Assembly: GCA_037957365.1 (NCBI GenBank)
Contig: JARHVA010003261.1
Location: forward strand, 1,559,501 to 1,623,500
DNA: 64,000 nucleotides
Source of the DNA: Torreya grandis
Taxonomy: Eukaryota > Streptophyta > Pinopsida > Cupressales > Taxaceae
Direction of reading: 5' to 3'
A model generated the notes under the pieces. That model searched no databases and was not told the origin of the DNA. It saw nothing but the letters and a program-made list of their open reading frames with translations. Positions 1 through 11,649 of the stretch are shown here, piece by piece; position 1 is the stretch's first letter; every line of letters starts with the position of its first letter. Made by a program: the position numbers and the translations under genes.

Positions 1-809
1 AGCTAATCTAAATGAATATTTATAGTGATATTTAAACTAAAGTGAACATTGATAAAAAAGAATCAAAAGGTAGGGTAAGGCAGAGAAGAAATGTGATTTC
101 AAGCATTAGTCTCAAACATAATGACAAATTTCTATTCAATTTGAGCTTATATTTAATCAATTAGTGATGTAACACAGCATAATCTCAAGCTTCACCAAAA
201 ATCAAGCAAGATTCAAAGGAAAATATAAAGATCATGAGTAAAATTCAAGATTACCTATAGATTTTGCTATGTTAATCTAAATTTCATAAGAACATTCAAA
301 TACAAAGCAAATAAAATGAATGAAACTTAGAATCCTTCAACTAGTCTAGTACAACACAAACTAGAAACCTCATGAACATGAAATATATCTCATCTATCCA
401 AGAACCATTCAAAATCTAAGACATCCACCTGTAATTAAGAGAAATCAAAAACAATATAACATAACACCAAATAATATTTATAGAATTCTAATTGTATTAA
501 TTGCTCTAGTATAAAATTGCTCAAAATATCTCGCTTTACAAATGGTTACACTTTACTATTTATGGAAGACATATGCAATGCACCAATCGTCTTTCTTTCA
601 AACTTTTATAATAGGTAAGGATAGTTGTCCTTTTCTAAATAAGTCTATAGTACATATGGTCATTAGGCACCTATTAGATAAAAAGACTAATATATGCTAA
701 CAAACTAGCATATATAGTTTACAAAAGAATAATATTGACTTTGCTCTTGTGCTGGTGGGCCCCCTTGACCACTTAGGTTGAAGGAAGTATTTCACCTGGT
801 GTATAATTA

Positions 810-3800
810 TTTATTAACTTGAAATCGATTGTGGGCTTAATTGGACTCTCTTCTTCTTGTTCAACCAATGTATCATATTTTTTGTCACTTTTAATGGTGA
901 CCTCTTGTATGCACCTTGCCTCTACAATCTACTCCCCTATGATGAGGATGACATTAAGGAATTTTGAATTGTCCTTGGTTTTCATCCTTGATGACCTAGA
1001 TGAAATATTGGACTCCCTAATAGAATTCCATGTCATGCATTAGGTCAGTGGTAGTAGGTTGAGAAGGGGTCACCAACAAGGTTCTTAGAAATTTCTCAAT
1101 TATGCTCAAAAAGTCCTTATCTTCCTTTATGAATTCATTGGCCTTATTGTACCATGAAATTAATTCCTATATTTGATCCACTAGGATCCCTTGAATGGCA
1201 TGTAATTACCTTTCTTTAATGATCTTGAAATTTATGGGTTATTTGGTCACATTTACTTTGGTCAACCTATCACTTGGTCTTTGGATTCTTGCCATTACTG
1301 CATCAATGTTTTTGCCTTCTTGGTTTGAAGTTTTAATGTATTAAGCCTAATTTTTATTTTTTTAATCATTCAAAGGCATCTAGGAGGTACTTATTTAACA
1401 TCTTCAATAGGTCCTCTAGAATTGATAGTGAGACTTATACCTCCAAGTCTTTCTTCTCTTTCTCCAAGTTCAATATCCTTTGCTTCATTCCCTGAATTCC
1501 CAGCATAGCCATTATTGACTAGGCTTGCACAAAACTTTCAATATCTTCTTGATGAATAGGGTGCTCTCCTGCTACCTATCTTTGGACTGAAGTGAGTCCT
1601 ACAAATGGTTCCACTATTTGAAGAGTGACTTCTTCAATTCCAATAGTTACTTTCTTAGTAGTAACCTTCTCAAGTGTAGATATATTAGGTTTAAATTATC
1701 CCTTGGGCTTTGCTTCTGGACTCTTTAAATATTTTAATGTTTCAATAATATCCCCACTTGATTGCCCTAATTCTTTTATTTTCTTGTTGCTCTCCTTAGT
1801 ATCCTCAATCATTCTCCTCTCTTCTTACTCCTTCATGAGCTCTAAAATCTAATGATAGACTTCATCATTGACTTCAACATTGGTATTGATATTCAAATCC
1901 CATGAATGAATCTGAGAGGGTATATTTTATAACTTCTCATAGATGAACTAGTTAGGGATGATAGGTCCATGCATGAGAAATTTGTCACTAAACAAGTTCA
2001 CCTCACTTATTATGTGAATCCATTTGGGTTTCTTGAAGGCTCTAGGCACCAAATCCATATATATATCTCTCTTTATTTTGGTCATAGGGACAAAATAAAA
2101 GGTGAATACTTTGCCTTTGTCTATCTCTTTATCTTGAGGATCTTTAATTACTGCCACCTTAGTTGTGGCTTCTTAATCTTCATCTCCTTCCTTTTCTAAC
2201 CTGTATGTTTCTACAAGTTCCTCAAAGAACTCATAAATTGTTTCATAAGGTTCCAAGGTAGCCATATCAAGGTATTCCATAAGGGAAGGGGGTATTTTAG
2301 GTAGAGCTAAGGTAGAGGGTCCCTCTCTTGGTCTATATTCCATCTTTTATTCACTAAGTATTTCAATTTTGGGCACTTGCTACTAAAGTAGTTGTTGTTA
2401 CTGAGGTGGACCTTGAGGCACTTATGATGGACCCAAAGTGGAAGGTGTACTCAAAGTAGAAGGTAGGAAATTATATTGTAAGGAATTAATTTATCATCTT
2501 TCTCTTAATGATTTTTCTTCTCTTTATAATCTATGTTCTAATTTGAGTCCATGCCCCTTAAAACTAGCCAACACTTCCTCAAAGTTGGTTGCCTTTGTGT
2601 ATAATTGGTCATATGGACCTAATTGATGTTCATAAGGTACCTTATTCAGTTGTTTGGATTTTAGATGGGAGAGCACATTGCCCTTTAGATCCCATGTTTT
2701 GAGGTCATCTAGTTGGAAGTAGAATTCCTCTCTATTCCTTGTTAAGATCTCTAGTTGCTTCCATCCATGAATCATTGTCTTCCCAATTAGATATGGGAAG
2801 AGATGTAGGATTACTTTATTATTATCTCTACATATATGGTCTCTAAAATGAAGGAGTTGATGAGCTATCTCACTCTAAACTAGCTTGGTTGGGACATGCA
2901 CTGGTAATCTGAAGGGTTGGATTTGAATTTCTTCAATCCTAATGACTATGCAATTAGGGTATACATAGATATCTCTAATGGGATCTAAAAATTTCCTAAT
3001 GAGGGGGGGAACCTTGGGAATTGGAATTATAGTAATTATCCCAACTAGAGTGGGATATATGCAATCACAAATGAATTTCATGTGCTCTCTATACTTGAAT
3101 ATCTGTAATTTAGAGCAATGGTGAGAAATGGTAATATTATTGTAAAAGGACCAATTCCTAATGGTAGGGAAGAAGGTTGAGTCCATGAAGGCATAAAAAA
3201 AGTAAGAAATAATTTTGAACAACTATCTTGTATTCTTTTAAATTCCATTAAACTGTCTGCCTACATGGATACTTATCATTTCTCCAATAGGTGGAGTTAG
3301 CTTCTCTTCTATCATGAAATAGACATAGAAGGCCCACTTGGGGTCAACATAGGATGTGATTACTACTATAAAATCCTTTTTAAACAAATTCATGATGATT
3401 TTAATCCCTTCCCTATATTTTATTATTAGTATTTTACCATCATGGTCTCTCATTACATGAGTTCCTCTATCCAGCCATGGTCTTAAGATATTATCTAAGT
3501 CATTCTTAGTGGTCCATTCCTTGATTTTAGGAAGGTCTATGTGAGTCTTGGGAAGCTTATAGTAGCCTTAAAAAGCTAATTAAATTATAAAATCAACCCC
3601 TTTTTATGCATCCTCCTTTATTATCTAGTCTCCATCTACTTTACAATCAATGAACATAGGAGCTAGGATATTAAACAATGGAGTACCTCTAGTTTGGTAG
3701 CTGTGAGGTGAAGTCCAGACATCTAGATTACCATGATATCTTCATGCCTCATCTAAACTATATCAATTCATTACTCATTTGGATCCAATGATTATATAAG

Positions 3801-3950
3801 TTTTATTTCAAAGATGATTTATAACTAGTTCTTCATACCATTATTCAAGGCACCTACGTCTAGTTTAATGTCTTTGTAACATCTTCTTTCATTGTTTGTT
3901 GACAAGTAAAGCTTAGCTTCATCTATAAATGTTTGTCTATAAATGGCCAT
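810..3950 (-). pseudogene. Decayed ~1,000-codon ORF of unknown function (R-A copy)
   Basis: On the minus strand a start-like codon at 3948-3950 opens MATDRQ, and collinear coding can be followed in shifting frames to about 810. Recognisable blocks are RRHEDxMVI near 3710, VMRDHDGKIL near 3450, a block with TISHHCSKLQ and IRIEEIQIQPFRLPVHVPTKL (2875-3222), then MIHGWKQLEIL and LGPYDQLYTKATNFEEV (2524-2775). The same blocks occur in the same order in R-B (35480-38646). I do not recognise the family: there is no zinc knuckle, aspartic protease, RT, integrase or clear membrane segment. Conservation of order and frame-preserving blocks between diverged copies indicates it once encoded a protein. 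It has the same orientation as E3 gag-pol and the opposite orientation to nothing else nearby, so an accessory (additional) retrotransposon ORF is the likeliest origin. It has many stops and shifts and is not functional here. Confidence 0.6.
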
Positions 3951-4020
3951 GTTCCTTCATCTATTTAATTTCCCTTAGAATTTTTGGTCTCATTGAGTGT
4001 TTTTATCTCTTCTCAAGGTG

Positions 4021-4025
4021 ATTTT
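4021..4025. other. Target-site duplication of E1, left
   Basis: ATTTT immediately left of the E1 LTR. The right copy at 25340-25344 reads ATGTT, one mismatch. The unoccupied site in R-B (38717-38721) reads ATTTT followed by CAGCT, matching the right flank TAGCT. This fixes the insertion point. Confidence 0.85.
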
Positions 4026-5181
4026 TGTGAACAAAGAATTTGACTAAGAAGGGGAGATTAGTATTGTGTTAGTGAATGAAATAAAATTAAAAACACACTA
4101 AACCAACACCTTCATGCCTATTTATTAGGGTGATCTTAATAAAAAAAAGATAAACATAACTCAAAAGTAAGGAAAAACAAGAATACTTTACCTTCCTTGG
4201 ATGTTCCAAATGTTTTTGTAGTAGTGGCTTGCTCATTTTGTGTTCATGAAGTCTATTACAATGGAGCTTAACTATCCTCCACCTCCTTTCTACACCTTTA
4301 TATTTGGCTTGGCTTGGATTGGAATCAATTTGGCATTGTAAAAATAATTGAAATAAATTTTGGAATCATTTTTGCATTATAACTTTGCATTATCCAAGAT
4401 TTTGTATTCATGTGTCAAGGCCTCCTATTTATAGATTTTTGCAAATGGATAGAATCAACATAAACCATCCATCTCAGGATTGAAATTTGTAGCTAAGGAT
4501 TAATCTAATTATGAAATTAAAATTCATAAATAGGATCATCAATATTTGGGATAGAGGAGAAATTAAGAGGTATGGAGGGCTTTGATGAGGCATGAATCCT
4601 AATATTTATGGTATTTATGGCTAAGGATGTCTTTCTCAGGAAATGAGGTCACTTGATGATGTAGATATTAAATATTTATTATTAAAAATAAGTATTCAAA
4701 AAGTTTCCATAGAATTCTTAATTAGGCTCTAACTTGGTTTTATTAGCTCTTAAGCATGATTAAGCACTTTGTGCACAAATTAATCAAATTGATCAAAATG
4801 CCTTGTTATGGATCCAAATTTTGATTAGATTGGAATTAGAAGTAAATATTAGATGTGTTAGATATTTTATCCCATTTAGGATGCTATCAACAAAAAATAA
4901 CAAAGGTACATGTCTTATGCAAGAGATTTGATAGGAAAGAACACTCTAGATCACCTAGGTGCAAAATTAGCATTTTGACTTGAAATAATCTAATCAAAGT
5001 TAGCTAAACCATAAATTGCATCACCCCATTTAATGATACCCTAGCTAGAATCAATTCTTGAATATATCAGGTTCAAAGCTTTTAATGTGCTTTAGTGTTT
5101 TTAGGCCAAATTGTGCATTTTAGTAAGAATTGATCAAAACCTTGTTTAGAGGTTATTGTTGCCTAGATTTAGGTGTCTATA
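4026..5181 (-). repeat. E1 3' LTR
   Basis: Collinear with 24168-25339. On the plus strand it begins TGTGAAC and ends GTGTCTATA, where the partner ends GTGTCTACA, so the terminal CA has become TA on this copy. On the minus strand it starts TATAGACACC and ends GTTCACA. It carries the LTR TATA-like element CTATAAATAG (minus strand, 4425-4434). About one base in eight differs from the 5' LTR over the segments compared, indicating an old insertion. Confidence 0.9.
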
Positions 5182-5202
5182 GTTTTCCCCTATTTGGGAA
5201 GG
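5182..5202 (-). promoter_or_regulatory. E1 polypurine tract
   Basis: On the minus strand the bases abutting the 3' LTR read CCCAAATAGGGGAAAAC, the purine-rich primer for plus-strand synthesis. E6 has the equivalent AAATAGGGGCAAAA in the same place (54893-54913). Confidence 0.8.
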
Positions 5203-6790
5203 AATTTCAAGCTATAATAATAGTAACATATTCTCAAAGAATTAAAAGGTCTTGTATGAATACAACTTTAAAGATGATAAACTAACTGTATGATGCCCCT
5301 TCGAGGGAATGGTTGGCATAATTAAGTCAACAAACAATCCCTCAAAAAAAAAAGTGAAATGAAGGGACAAAAGAAAATAAAAGTGAGGGGTTGAATACAT
5401 AATGATATTGAAAAAGTAGTTAAAATCACTAAGAATATAAGTGGGATGGTGTACAATGGTTTACCCAAAGGTGGTTATAAGCATTGTACCCTGATAGTGG
5501 CAGTGCAGTTTGATAACATAATGATTTATGCAAAATAAATTATAATCATTAAGAAGATGGCACTGTCCCTATTAGGATAGACAAAAAATATAATGACATA
5601 CCCCTATATGGGTAGAAAAATTAAATGGGTGACAACACAATGATTTGCCCAAAGGTAGTTATAATCATTAAGAAATGTAGGTGGGATGGTGTGCAATGAT
5701 TTTCCCATAGGTATTTATTATCATTGAAACTTGATTATGGAAAACATGATTGATCAATTTATTGATGATGGTAATAGAATCACAAAGGGTAATGATGAAT
5801 TAAAACAACCTACTAGTAAGGAGATGCTCATATGAACTAATAAAGGTTAAAATTCTTTCATGGTTAATTATAGTGTTTGGGATATGATTGGGATTGAATC
5901 AAGATGTTAGTGTTGAAGAGATGTTGATGTTTCCATTATTGAATAGACTTCTTGAAGTTGAGGTTTATTATAGTACATGTCAATAGCCATCATGGTATAA
6001 CATCATGAGGACTGGGCCAAAATATACATGAGGACTGACGCCCATAATCTAATACTCAATAGAAAATAATGCACCAATGATAGAGACCATGATGACAATG
6101 TAAACATATGAATATGGATGGATTTTGAGTATAAATGTGGGTAAGGAATCACCCAATGAACACACATAAACCAAATCAAGGCAATAGTGCTGAAAGTAAG
6201 CAAATAAGGAGACAAAAAACTAAAATAAGTAGAGATAAACAAACAAACAATGCAATAGAAACCATACAAACATTTCCCATAGAAAATAGGTGACAACTTA
6301 ACAAATGAACAAAATATGGGAAAAGAAGAAAAAGGAAGGGGGTGGTTGAGTTGTCTCCATATGCACTAGGCAAGTGGATGTTGCCTACATAGTTATATGA
6401 ATGTAATATCCAATAAGAAAATTTAGGCCAAATGTAGTTCTCCCAAAGAATGGGAAGAATGTGATAACTAATGAAAAGAAATAGAATGGATGTGATAGAA
6501 TAATAGGAATGGTCTTGAAAAATGGTAAGTGTGTGAGAGTAAAAGGCAAAAAAGGATGGGGTAAAAAAAGAAACAAGTGATTTTTCTTGTAACTTAGTAA
6601 GGGTTCCCAAAATCCTTAAGACAAAGAAGTGGTCAATATTTTTTGTTTTTTCTAACAATTTTACAAATGTTTTTGGAATTTTTTTAAGTAGCTTAACTCG
6701 ATCAAGAATGATGAGACACTAAATGGTTCAAGCTCACAAAATGGTATTCTTTTGGTTTTCTATAATAATAATAAGATCACCAAGTTAAAT
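5203..6790 (-). other. E1 3' noncoding region with ~60-bp tandem repeats
   Basis: No protein of a known family is seen. At 5400-5735 a degenerate unit of about 60 bp, core ATGATTTxCCCAAAGGTAG followed by TTATAATCATTAAG, recurs about six times (near 5400, 5455, 5520, 5590, 5640, 5695). A 160-codon open stretch on the minus strand (6176-6658) is Phe/Leu-rich and has no counterpart in the related E6 element, so I treat it as chance. The block around 6345-6470 is homologous to 55730-55830 in E6, showing this is a shared 3' region of the family. Confidence 0.6.
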
Positions 6791-6799
6791 TGATCTATA

Positions 6800-7620
6800 C
6801 TTGACATGTTGATTATAGTGGCCTTTAAGTTAGTTATAATATGCCTAAATATTATTAAGTACCGCTATGAATTTTTCATCAAGTAGGTCTATCTCTTGTA
6901 GGCGAGCTACTCGATAGTCATGATCATCTAGGACATGCTTGAAATATATGCATAGTGAAGGAAACTCGACCTGAATGAGAAGGATGGCTTCTATACCATA
7001 AATAAGTGAATATAGAGTGGCTCCCATGGGAGTATGCTGATAGGTACAATATGCCCAAAAGGTAGGGAATATTCGAAGGTGATAATCATGACCAAAATCA
7101 TTGATAATATTTTTGAGAATATTGACAATAGTTTTATTTTATGTTTTGCCCTAGCCATTACCTTAAGGGTAATATGCTGTAGAAAAATGTTGTATGATGT
7201 TATATTCTGTACATAGCTTTTCAACATCCTTGTTCTTGAATGATCTTCCATTATCAAATATAATGTCAGAGGGGATATCATAGTGGCAAATAAGATGGTT
7301 GAAGATGAATTTATAAATTTGATTTATAATCACATGAGGGGTATAGCTTCAACCCACTTAGTGAAATACTCAATGGTGGTAAGGATATGTTTATGTTCAT
7401 CAGATGAAGTAGGGTTGATCTTTACAATGAGGTTGAGTCCCCACATATCAAATGGCTATGGTGTCAACATTAGTTTCAAAGTTTCAGTTGGGGCATTAAT
7501 TAGATTGGTATGCCATTGACACTTATCACACTTCTTTACATACATAGTTACATCTACATCCATAGTGGGCTAATAATAACTAGTACATAATAGATTTTTG
7601 GATAGGACCCCATTATAATC
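6800..7620 (-). pseudogene. E1 integrase remnant
   Basis: Minus-strand remnants of a retroviral-type integrase, which joins element cDNA to host DNA. In order: the end of an HHCC zinc region (CDKCQWH, about 7511-7537), the first core block WGLNLIVxxNP near 7440 and FTKWVEAIPL near 7350, the second core block FDNGRSF near 7245, then the YYP-GNG block near 7150, and the C-terminal GATLYSLIYGIEAxLxxQVE (6950-7027). The core is out of frame with the C-terminal part, and there are several stops. Two of the three catalytic acidic positions look lost: Asp to Asn in WGLN, and Glu to Lys after GNG. Both fit G-to-A changes. It lies between the second RNase H and the 3' noncoding region, as expected for Tat elements. 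Confidence 0.8.
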
Positions 7621-7999
7621 AGGTCCACATACCCCTTTCATGAAATTTTCTTAATGCTAGCGTAGACTCTACCAAAGTTAAACAATGAAGTAGAGTTCCA
7701 TCAGAACTACAATGGTCAAGGGTAGATCCAAGTAGAGTATAATGAGTGGAATGATGAATAAAGGATTTGGTTTTTTTAAGATAGGTTAGTTTTTAGAACT
7801 TGGTCATGAAGGTAGTTATAAAGATTTTAGTACTAGATAGAATTAAGACCAATAATATCATAAATCATTGCAATGATTAAAGGTTCATGAGATGGTGTGA
7901 ACAAATTCTTAATAAAGAATTGATATTCTCTAGCTTTGTCTATTTTTTTGAATCATAGAGCTGATGGTAGCCATGTCATATGAATTTATATTACTAGCC

Positions 8000-8340
8000 A
8001 TTAGTATATGATCAAATTAGATATTTGCAATTTGTTGTTTTAAGGTATCGATCATAGCCTTATATGGAACCATATTGTCATTTTTGGTTTAGAAATGGTC
8101 TGTAACCTGATTGATGATTAACTGAGAATCACCATAAACTTTGAGATGAGATATGTTTCAGTGTACTGCCTATAAAATTCTTACAATAAGTGATTCATAC
8201 TTAGCCATGTTGTTTATACAAGAAAAACTGATTTTGAATGATTTAGAGATAAGATTCAATAGTGGTGTAATAAATAAAAGGACTGGCCCTGATCCATGTG
8301 TAGTAAATGAATCATCAAAATATAGCTTCTAGTTCTACTC
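8000..8340 (-). pseudogene. E1 additional RNase H (aRNH) downstream of RT
   Basis: Minus strand, in one frame: LYFDDSFTTHGSG (first acidic residue), CINNMAKYESLIV (helix with the catalytic Glu, here Lys where Tat-type domains usually have MAEYEAL), and LKVYGDSQLIINQVTD (third catalytic Asp present). These are the three landmark blocks of the second RNase H carried by Tat-group Ty3/gypsy elements, which degrades RNA in RNA:DNA hybrids. It is placed between the RT-linked RNase H and integrase, the standard Tat position. Stops interrupt it. Confidence 0.75.
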
Positions 8341-8439
8341 CTCAATATGTGTTTCAATGATGGTCATTATATATTCATTAGGAAAATGAAATGTGAGTGG
8401 TTTTGTGTCTATAAGGGGTGCTTTAACAAGTTGATCTAG

Positions 8440-9950
8440 AAGAACCTATCCCTTGATTACCTTTTGATTGACATACTCTATGTCAAAGTCACTAATAATC
8501 ATGATCCATTTGGCCATTCTACCTTGTAAAGTTGTTTTACATAGTATATACTTGAGTGGATCTAATTTTAAAATGACCATGGTCTTATTATTCAACATGT
8601 AATAGCATGACTTTTGAGCTATAAAGACCATGGTTAGAAAATATTTTTTAATAGGTGCATAGTTGTGTTCATATGTGACCAAGGTACAGATTAATTAGTA
8701 TACTTCATGCTCTTTTACATTGTTATCATGTTGAGATAAAAGTGTCCTCAAGGCATTGCTGATGGTTGATAGATATAACAAGAATAACGTTCCTAACATT
8801 AGAGGTAAAAAAATAGGTGGATTAACTAGATAGTCGTTGAGTTGTTGAAAAGTTATTTGGCAGTGGTCATCCTAGTGAAATGCAACTCCTTTCTTTAAAA
8901 TATGTGTAAATGGATGACACTTGTCTACTATCTGAGAGATGAAGCATCATATTTAATGGATCTTGCCCTACAAACTCTGTAGTTGTTTCAAATTAGTTGG
9001 TGGTGGCATCTCGATCATAGCATGGACTTTGGCCAGATCAACTTCAATGCCCCCATGAGACATAATGAAGGCAAGTAAATTTCTTGAGGTTACTCAAAAT
9101 ACACACTTATTTGGATTGAGTATAACTTTTTACTCCCATAATCTTTCAAATGTCCTATGTAGCATTGTTGGATGGTCAGCCCTGGTCTTGGATTTTCCTA
9201 ATATGTTTTGACATAGTCTTCAAAAATATCATGCATCATATCATATAATATGATAGACATGGCCTTTTTATATGTAGCTTCAACATTCTTAATATGAAAT
9301 GGCATTACTTGATAACAAAATGTTCCCCATGGAGTGGTGAAGATTGTTTTATGTTGGTCTTTTGGGGTTATTCTGATCTAATTATATCCTAAAAATCCAT
9401 CCATGACTAAAATAATTTCATAACCTACCATGGATTTGATGATCATGTCAATATTAGGAAATGGAAAGTCATACTTAGAATAACCTTTGTTTATGTCTCA
9501 AAAATTAGTACAGATTTTGATTCTTTCATGCTTGTTGCTAATAGGTACAATATTAGATATCCATTCTAAGTAGTCAATAGATCATATAAATCCTACTTCT
9601 AAGATTTTTTTCAACTCTTTCTTTACGAAGACAATAATGTGAGGATTCATCTCATGTAGCTTTTATTTCACTAGTTTGGCATCAGGATTGACCATAAGGT
9701 GGTGGAAAACCAAGGCAGGGTCCAAACCTAGCATGTCAGAATAAGCCCATGCAAATATATCTACAAATTCTCTTAATAGAGATATAAAAGACTTCATGTC
9801 TCTCCTTAATGATGGACATGCCTAATTTTATACATTTTGGGTTGAATGAAGCCTTGATATTTAACATTATTGTATCTTCAACTAGAAGGGTTGAACCATC
9901 TTCTAGGATAGTAGGCAAAGATTTGAATTATTAGACTATATTAGGGTCCT
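8440..9950 (-). pseudogene. E1 reverse transcriptase plus RNase H remnant
   Basis: Minus-strand RT blocks include MDFxxxDxIRxxxPQ with WGTFCYQVMPF-like residues near 9330 and a palm block near 9220 where the usual Y-V-D-D reads YVKT followed by Y and a stop, so the catalytic aspartates are gone. The RT-linked RNase H follows at 8446-8682 with NYAPIKKYFLTMVFIAQK, then LKLDPLKYILCK and GRMAKWIMIISDFDIEYV, a wording typical of Tat elements. Many in-frame stops and shifts occur. The upstream end near 9900 (DGSTLLVEDTIMLNIKASF, 9736-9918) belongs to the PR-RT linker. Confidence 0.8.
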
Positions 9951-11110
9951 CTGTTAGGACTTGCTCTTCAACATCTCCTAGGCATGATGAATTTGAGTCC
10001 CCTAATGGGAGAGTTGGCCATGTGACAAAAAAAGTTATAAATTATTAAATAATTCAATCAAATACTTATTGTTTCTCAACACTAAACTCAAATTTATAGG
10101 CAAGTTCATTATTGGTGGTCTCCTAGTCTAAATTCAAAGAAGAATGAACACCCCCATTTAATGGTGCCTAAAATAGGATTTTACTACTAGGTTGGCCTTT
10201 ATCTTTAATTTTTCCCTAGTCAAAAAACACCTCAAAAAGGTTTTCACTTTGGGACCTCAATGTTTTATTTATTTACTTTTGGCTAATGGTGTTCACCCAC
10301 TCTCTAAAATAGGTTTTAGGATCCAATGTAATTTAGAATCCTAATTTATGATCTCCCAATGGAACATTGTCTCCAAGGCCTAAAAATTCATAGAATGCCT
10401 CATCATTATAAAACTCATCAATAAATAAATTGGATTCTTGCTGGTCCCAATCTATCATTTGGAGATAATATAATGGAAATGGGTTGTGATGAATGATTGC
10501 AGTAAGAGTACATATGGAATTGTTATCAAACAAGTTAGTCTTGGCTAGGTCATCGAAGGTGAGGTTATGATCAGACTCTACTTTGCTATCAACATCATCA
10601 TTACTAGCCACAAGTGATGGAACTTGAATAAGATATGTGGGGTCACCCCAAGTGGCTTAAATCCAAGTCCATATGGTCTTTTGTACTTAGTCATGGAAAT
10701 TGGTTCTATGGTTCCTTCTTGATTTTATTCAAGGCCTCTTCTTTCATAATATTGATATTCCATGATCTTATTAGTAATAATATACTTTACACTTTTATAA
10801 AAATTATCTTGGGTATCAATCTACAACCATGATTCATCACCTTCAAGAGGGTTTGGTTCTAGGCCAGATGTTAGTACAAACATGGTAGGTCGCTTATCTT
10901 TTTTATTTTATTGTCAATGTATGTGTGGGGTACTTTTAGGTCATCCAAAGGTCTTTAGATTTTGAGGAAGATTGGCAATATGGAAGGTATCATGGGTCAC
11001 ATACTCCCTTGGTCTATTATCTAAAATGGTGAAATGATTGGAAACTTTAGGAGGTGTCATGTGGGAAAGGGAATTTAAGGTATTCAGATCTATACAATTA
11101 TCCTATGAAG
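9950..11110 (-). pseudogene. E1 PR-RT linker with acidic segment
   Basis: Between protease and RT. The longest open part on the minus strand is 10333-10611 (92 codons), rich in Asp/Glu and Asn, with LTFDDLAKTNLFDN and IDWDQQESNLFIDEFYND. Such acidic spacers are common between protease and RT in Tat polyproteins, but I see no catalytic motif. I list it as part of the polyprotein on position and strand only. Confidence 0.5.
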
Positions 11111-11138
11111 GATTAATAAGTATGGCATTTCCTTCATC

Positions 11139-11640
11139 CTACTTATAACTTGGATTCATGCCATATTGGTAATTGTAGCTTTGAAACTCAACCTCAAGAT
11201 GTTTCCAATACTCATAGGGATAAAAATCTCTTGGAATATTTACATTCATCCTTGAGTGAGAGAACTTGATACATTGGTGTAGCATTGACAGGACTGCATG
11301 AATCTCATGTAACCGAGGCCTACCTAGAAGCTTATTATATGGCAAATCAAGATCAAGCACATGGTAAAGTTTATCATGGGTCAAAGGCCCAATGATAACT
11401 AGTAAGCTAATGGTACCTTATGATTCTCTTTCTTGATTATCATAAGATTTGATAATTATCATTTTTGGCTGGAGATCTACTATTGTGTACCCAAGAAGCT
11501 TGATGACATTTAGAGACACTATGTTGAGGTCTAATCCATTATCTATAAAGATCCATTTCACGTTATTCCACTTCATATAAACTTCTATGTATAATGGATT
11601 ATTATGAAGCAGGCCAAGGGAAGACATATCACTTTGGTTG
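11139..11640 (-). pseudogene. E1 aspartic protease remnant
   Basis: Minus strand 11418-11627 carries IFIDNGLDLNIVSLNVIKLLG, the retropepsin active-site strand in which the usual D-S/G-G triad reads D-N-G. The following 11139-11384 reads YHVLDLDLPYNKLLGRPRLHEI and AVLSMLHQCIKF, the conserved second half of Tat-type proteases (LLGRPWxH-like). The two parts lie in different frames, so a shift separates them. It would cleave the Gag-Pol precursor in the element's particle. Confidence 0.8.
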
Positions 11641-11649
11641 AATGTGACT

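Larger units (their letters stand above)
1..4025 (-). repeat. Long direct repeat R-A, left part
   Basis: This stretch is collinear with 34682-38721 (R-B) from its first base; position 1 pairs with 34682, so R-A almost certainly continues left of the window. The two copies differ by roughly one base in ten where I compared them. It contains noncoding sequence (1 to about 800) and then, on the minus strand, a decayed reading frame described separately. R-A is interrupted at 4025/25340 by element E1 and resumes at 25345. The repeat pair flanks the gag-pol of E3 and is best read as LTR-containing sequence of E3 (giant LTRs, or LTR plus extra ORF in a tandem). Which of the two is right cannot be decided from this window. 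Confidence 0.8.

Noticed and set aside
6176..6658. 160-codon hydrophobic ORF, possible membrane or envelope-like protein of E1
   Set aside because: Composition is what AT-rich antisense DNA gives, there is no signal peptide or cleavage site, and the homologous part of E6 has no equivalent open frame.
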